A stretch of 64,000 nt of DNA. Origin: Gnetum montanum. Lineage: Eukaryota; Streptophyta; Gnetopsida; Gnetales; Gnetaceae. The stretch's first letter is position 1. Each line of letters opens with the position of its first letter. The notes under the pieces are model-generated. The model did not search any database. It had not been told where the DNA came from and saw only the letters and a program-made list of their open reading frames with translations. The DNA lies in contig MNCI01007658.1 in assembly GCA_015680685.1 (NCBI GenBank), forward strand, positions 101,959 to 165,958, given 5' to 3'. Positions 60,654 to 64,000 of this stretch are shown here, piece by piece. Both the position numbers and the translations under genes were made by a program.

Positions 60654-61063
60654 GGAAGTATCTCACTCTTACTTTTATTGATAAATTTTATTATTTTTTA
60701 TTGTTTAATTTATATTTCAATTAGATTAATAAAATACATAAGGTAATGGAAGTTGGGAATAAAGGATTTGCCTTGCCTTCACTTGCGCAACCAGATATGA
60801 GTTGCACTTTGTGTGACCTAGGTTAGAACTGGTGATTGGTGGTTGGTAGATCTTTAATTTACCTCTTATCATTATCTTAGAAAATGAAGTAAGTATTAAT
60901 AAAGTAATATTTAAATGTCCATAAATTCTTTTCACATATATCTTGTTTGCAAAATAAGCAAGAAACAACTTCAAGTTCAAAGGAGAAATCAAATTATTGG
61001 AGTTGGAGAAAGATAGAAAATGTGGGCTCATTTGAGGATGAACAAAACTTAAGGAGGGTAGAT

Positions 61064-61638
61064 TGTCACATCCCCATTCCCAAATGATGTTGCTACTTAA
61101 TGAAGATGGTGTTTCTTCATAACAACTGTGATGATTATCTTAACAAAACCTAAAAGGGTAGTTGTAATTGAGACTCGAAAGGGTGTATTGTAACAATGGA
61201 CATGTCTTTTGAGGTAATTTTTGGGGTTTGACCTAAGGCATTTATACTTAGGCTTAGAGGTCCTGCCAAGCATGGAGTTACAAAACCAATATAAGTAATT
61301 CACAAGAGCTAGGTGAAACAGGATAGGAATTGGACTAACCATCCCTTCTGGTCAGGTTGTAGGCCTAATCGTGATGGCAATGCTAAATTGCCTCTAAGAG
61401 ATAGATGTCAAAGGAAGAAAACCCTAAGGAGCACTTTCAGAGCACAACCTATATATGCTATTCCATATCAATAAAACATTCTTTTATTTCTTTTTCTACA
61501 TTTTTCTTATTATTTCTTTTATACATAATGTTGAATATCACATATATTTCGCATTTGGTATATTTTCTTTATACGCATAGTGTCTAATATGTTGTATATT
61601 TTACATTTTCCATGACATCTAGGGACTACGATCTCACA
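61064..61638 (+). repeat. Element C 3' LTR with preceding PPT
   Basis: TGTCACATCCCC...GATCTCACA, 575 bases, preceded by the purine tract AACTTAAGGAGGGTAGAT (about 61046-61063) and followed by GATAA. It is about 13% different from the left LTR by eye. Confidence 0.85.
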
Positions 61639-61806
61639 GATAATTTTAAAAATCCTTTGTTACAATTTCTGTGCAGTGGACTACTTTTAATCTAGTCTTA
61701 GACTGAAACCTACTAATTACATAAGAGTTTGCGATACTACATAGGAATGGAAAGACAATTTATTTTAATTGCTAACGTGATAAAAGATTCTTTTCCCTGC
61801 AAGCTT

Positions 61807-62348
61807 TTATTTCCTGTCACTTAACTCCAAAGATGGGAGCCGTGCAGTGGTGGTCCTCTGTGGTGTTGAGGCAGCTTGACTCCAATGCTCCTTGAGTGAT
61901 GTATAGGCCTCCATGGCTGCATTTTCTCCAGCCTGCTTCTTTGTTTTCGTAGTCTCCTCGGTAAATACCTTACCGGAAACTTTAAGTGTGCATGTAAATG
62001 TGAGCAGATGCCCTGGTCCGAACACTGTTGTAGTATAGACTGGTAGCGGCATTCCTGCCCTGATTGCCATTTCCTGTAACAAGTTCTTGCTCATACCTAT
62101 TTTATTTGGAGATGTTCTTGCTCATACCTATTTTATTTGGAGTCATCTCCGAGGGATCCCTTTGCATGAGCATGTGCAGAGCCACCTCCACGGCCGCCTG
62201 TTTAGGCTGTTGCAATGTGCCGAAAAACAAGGGACTTGGAAACGACTTGGAAACGTGGATTTTGATCTAGACCTTCTCGCCTGTAGAAGTACGACGGTAG
62301 GTTGAGGTAGTTTCTCTGTACCAGCTCCTTCAGCTAATTCTTAGACAT
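61807..62348 (-). pseudogene. DRB-type double-stranded-RNA-binding protein, broken intronless copy
   Basis: Minus strand. From ATG 62348 the frame begins MSKN, then a TAG where other DRB proteins have Gln. It continues LKELVQRNYLNLPSYFYRRE and PRFQVV (first dsRBD), shifts frame near 62225, and gives LQQPKQAAVEVALHMLMQ, the last helix of that dsRBD. The linker RDPSEMTPNKIG follows, and a second dsRBD (62094-61870) is intact: NLLQEMAIRAGMPLPVYTTT, FTCTLKVSGKVF, then KTKKQAGENAAMEAYTSLK. The frame ends at 61807. Plant DRB proteins bind dsRNA beside Dicer-like enzymes through two such domains. A stop, a frameshift and a 31-bp duplication disable this copy; lack of introns suggests a retrocopy. 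The 95-codon second-domain frame alone could still be open. Confidence 0.75.
62083..62144 (+). repeat. 31-bp tandem duplication in the DRB-like sequence
   Basis: 62083-62113 and 62114-62144 agree at 29 of 31 bases. The duplication repeats the ATGAGCAAGAAC codons at the start of the second dsRBD and shifts the frame from the linker. Confidence 0.92.
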
Positions 62349-62652
62349 TTTTTAACTAGATGATTTAATTTAAAAGGAAAAAAAAATAGGACGAAGGTGA
62401 AGAAAACTTTACGAACCAAGAGACGGACTTGGGACACACGTCGATCACTCTGTTACGATTTCGTTCTTACAAGACATCAAATGCGTAGCCACTTCTCTTC
62501 CTCCCTTAAGAGAAATGAGGAATGCAGAAGGAAAAAACAGCAACTGTCACCAGGAACGTGTACATTGCCAATCGTAAAAGCTTCCCCGTCCAAAATTCCC
62601 CGATGCACAGTTGTAGTATTAATATCCCAAATCAAAGTAAACTTATGCGCCG

Positions 62653-62760
62653 GAGATTCGCAATTCCGGACAAATTTTCACGAACTGTTCGCGTCGGATT
62701 CGAGAGCAGAGATTCGCGATTCCGGACAAATTTTCACGAACTCTTGGCGTCGGATTCGAG
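62653..62760 (+). repeat. 56-bp tandem duplication
   Basis: GAGATTCGCRATTCCGGACA...CGTCGGATTCGAG occurs twice (62653-62708, 62709-62760) with a few differences. The GC-rich composition with TTCG/CG pairs differs from the AT-rich surroundings. Confidence 0.85.
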
Positions 62761-62761
62761 N

Positions 62762-62829
62762 GATGTATAAGTACAAATCCAAACAAAATTTCATTGGAAA
62801 TTATGAAATACNATTTGTACTTATACATC
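62762..62829. repeat. Perfect 17-bp inverted repeat (hairpin) bordered by N
   Basis: GATGTATAAGTACAAAT (62762-62778) and ATTTGTACTTATACATC (62813-62829) are exact reverse complements around a 34-base loop. The loop contains a smaller pair, ATTTCAT and ATGAAAT. Single N bases stand at 62761 and 62812. Confidence 0.9.
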
Positions 62830-62879
62830 GAAATGGTCGCCTTGCCTTGCCTCGAATTGTTCTTGCCTTTTACTGATGT

Positions 62880-64000
62880 CTGCATTTTGCATTAAAATCT
62901 TACGTATCTTCTCCTGTTCTGAATCATACCAAACATTTCATTTCATTGTTAAGTGACAAGCAAGCAATCAAGATTCATGGCATCGGCATGAGATGCACCA
63001 CAGAAAACAAGGGAGTACGAATAAATAAACAAACACTATGGTAATCGAAGGCTGAAGGGGCAAGTATGGGTTATACGGAAATCAAGTTTTGGACGGGTGT
63101 GCGAGGAAAACATTGCATTTGCATTGATTCGCCTGCCTTTGGGAACATCTAAGGTTCCGCCATGACTCACACATTCACGGGTGTTTATTGTTCATCGCTG
63201 GTTTTTGCTGTAAAAAGAAAAAAACAAAACAGGGTCATCGTCATGGGTCATGAGTCATGAACATAATGACGGATGGATGCTTGTTCAACTATTTTAAAAA
63301 TCTGTTTGCTTATAAAGCAACGAAGCCCACTAGCACATGGCCAATGGCCATATGCAAGATCATGATGCTCTGTTTTTACTTTCCCCTTCATCATGACTAG
63401 TGCCAAGTCTTGGCTGTAGGTGAGATGAGTTCCTGGCTGTGCCTAGTTTAGTTAAGTTGTGTCTTTTTTTAATGCGGTCATCTTCAATGTGGCCCTATGG
63501 CGCTACTCGCAGGTAGTCCCTAAGGTGTTACTCACAAATAGTAGTTGAACAAAAGTATTAACAAACCTGATTTGTTATAAATTTGGTTGAGGCTTGAGGC
63601 TTAATTTCATTTTTTGAAATATTGGATTGAGTAACAAAGGGGTTGTCATTTTATTGAGTAACAAAGGGGTTTCATTTTATTGTTGTAACAAAGGAAATTA
63701 TATGTTTGGCCAGATCATGGTCATGGCTCCTGAGTAAGGAAATGGATTCAATGCCCTCCATACCTTTGCAAATTTTCTTGCTTCAATTTAATTGCAAATT
63801 TTCTTGCTTCAATTTAATGGTGATATTGCAATCTCTGTGCATTTTTTTTGCAGTAACAATATTTTGGATTTACATTGTTCTATATTTTACAATGTAATTT
63901 TATGATATATGAGATTTAATTTTATAAAAAACTAATATATTTAAATTTTCTATATCACGTCCCTGGCTACCAACTCCGTGCCCACTTTTCTTGAGACACA
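62880..64000. other. Right end of the window, no supported gene; two small tandem repeats
   Basis: A phrase GAGTAACAAAGGGGTTKYCATTTTATT repeats about 2.5 times at 63627-63695. A 26-bp unit TTGCAAATTTTCTTGCTTCAATTTAA occurs twice in tandem (63766-63817). No gene, LTR end or tRNA-like motif was found. Confidence 0.5.

Larger units (their letters stand above)
45493..61638 (+). mobile_element. Element C: old LTR retroelement carrying a captured host sequence and a nested E2
   Basis: Two same-strand LTRs of one family (45493-46065 and 61064-61638). An initiator-Met-like primer site follows the left one and a purine tract AACTTAAGGAGGGTAGAT precedes the right one. The outer pentamers are GATAT (45488-45492) and GATAA (61639-61643), four of five alike. 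Without nested E2 the element would be about 5.9 kb. Its interior shows no recognisable pol; it holds repeats, a 5S-like piece and a deadenylase-like pseudogene. That both LTRs belong to one insertion is an inference from these signs together; LTR divergence is roughly 13% by eye. Confidence 0.6.

Noticed and set aside
62397-62876. 159-codon plus-strand frame
   Set aside because: It runs through the 56-bp duplication and the hairpin with N bases and has no family resemblance.

Overview
This window is nuclear DNA of a seed plant. It is AT-rich and crowded with decayed LTR retrotransposons, LINE pieces and tRNA-derived SINEs. One intact split gene with GT-AG introns is present. The density and age of the LTR elements would suit a gymnosperm, but nothing in the window proves a lineage. 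Four lone N bases and one 364-base N block show that it is an assembled contig.

Layout. 1-5655: right part of a Ty3/gypsy element (E1, Athila-like) with a decayed gag, an N block where pol should be, a 2 kb 3' non-coding tail and a full 3' LTR. 6522-27063: a 20.5 kb Ty3/gypsy element of the Tat/Ogre type (T1), with 1.6 kb LTRs and a near-perfect TTAAA/CTAAA target duplication. It carries gag, protease, RT, two RNase H domains and integrase, all broken. Between protease and RT lies about 4.2 kb of degenerate antisense gene that includes an FCP1/NIF-type phosphatase fold. The 3' end of T1 is tandemly duplicated (about 2.21 kb). 28.4-34.7 kb: a LINE endonuclease fragment (+), a decayed gypsy gag (-), and a LINE reverse transcriptase (-) split by a solo LTR with a perfect ATCTA duplication. 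38612-42117: the only convincing intact gene, a five-exon OBL1-like class-3 triacylglycerol lipase of 482 residues. 42.8-43.4 kb: an L1-type endonuclease fragment (-). 45493-61638: an old LTR element (C) whose interior holds an intronless, decayed copy of a CCR4/Angel-type deadenylase (EEP fold). That copy is split by a 10.2 kb Athila-like element (E2, 50307-60529, target duplication CTAAA), and the host reading frame resumes exactly after it. 61807-62348 (-): a broken, intronless copy of a plant double-stranded-RNA-binding (DRB) protein.

How it fits together. The lipase gene is a single-copy island between large transposon blocks. On both sides are copies or fragments of host genes moved by or into retroelements: a deadenylase, an FCP1-like phosphatase and a DRB protein. 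LTR divergence estimated by eye (about 8% for E2, about 13% for C) agrees with the nesting order. The points most worth following up are the deadenylase copy inside element C and the antisense phosphatase-like gene inside T1.
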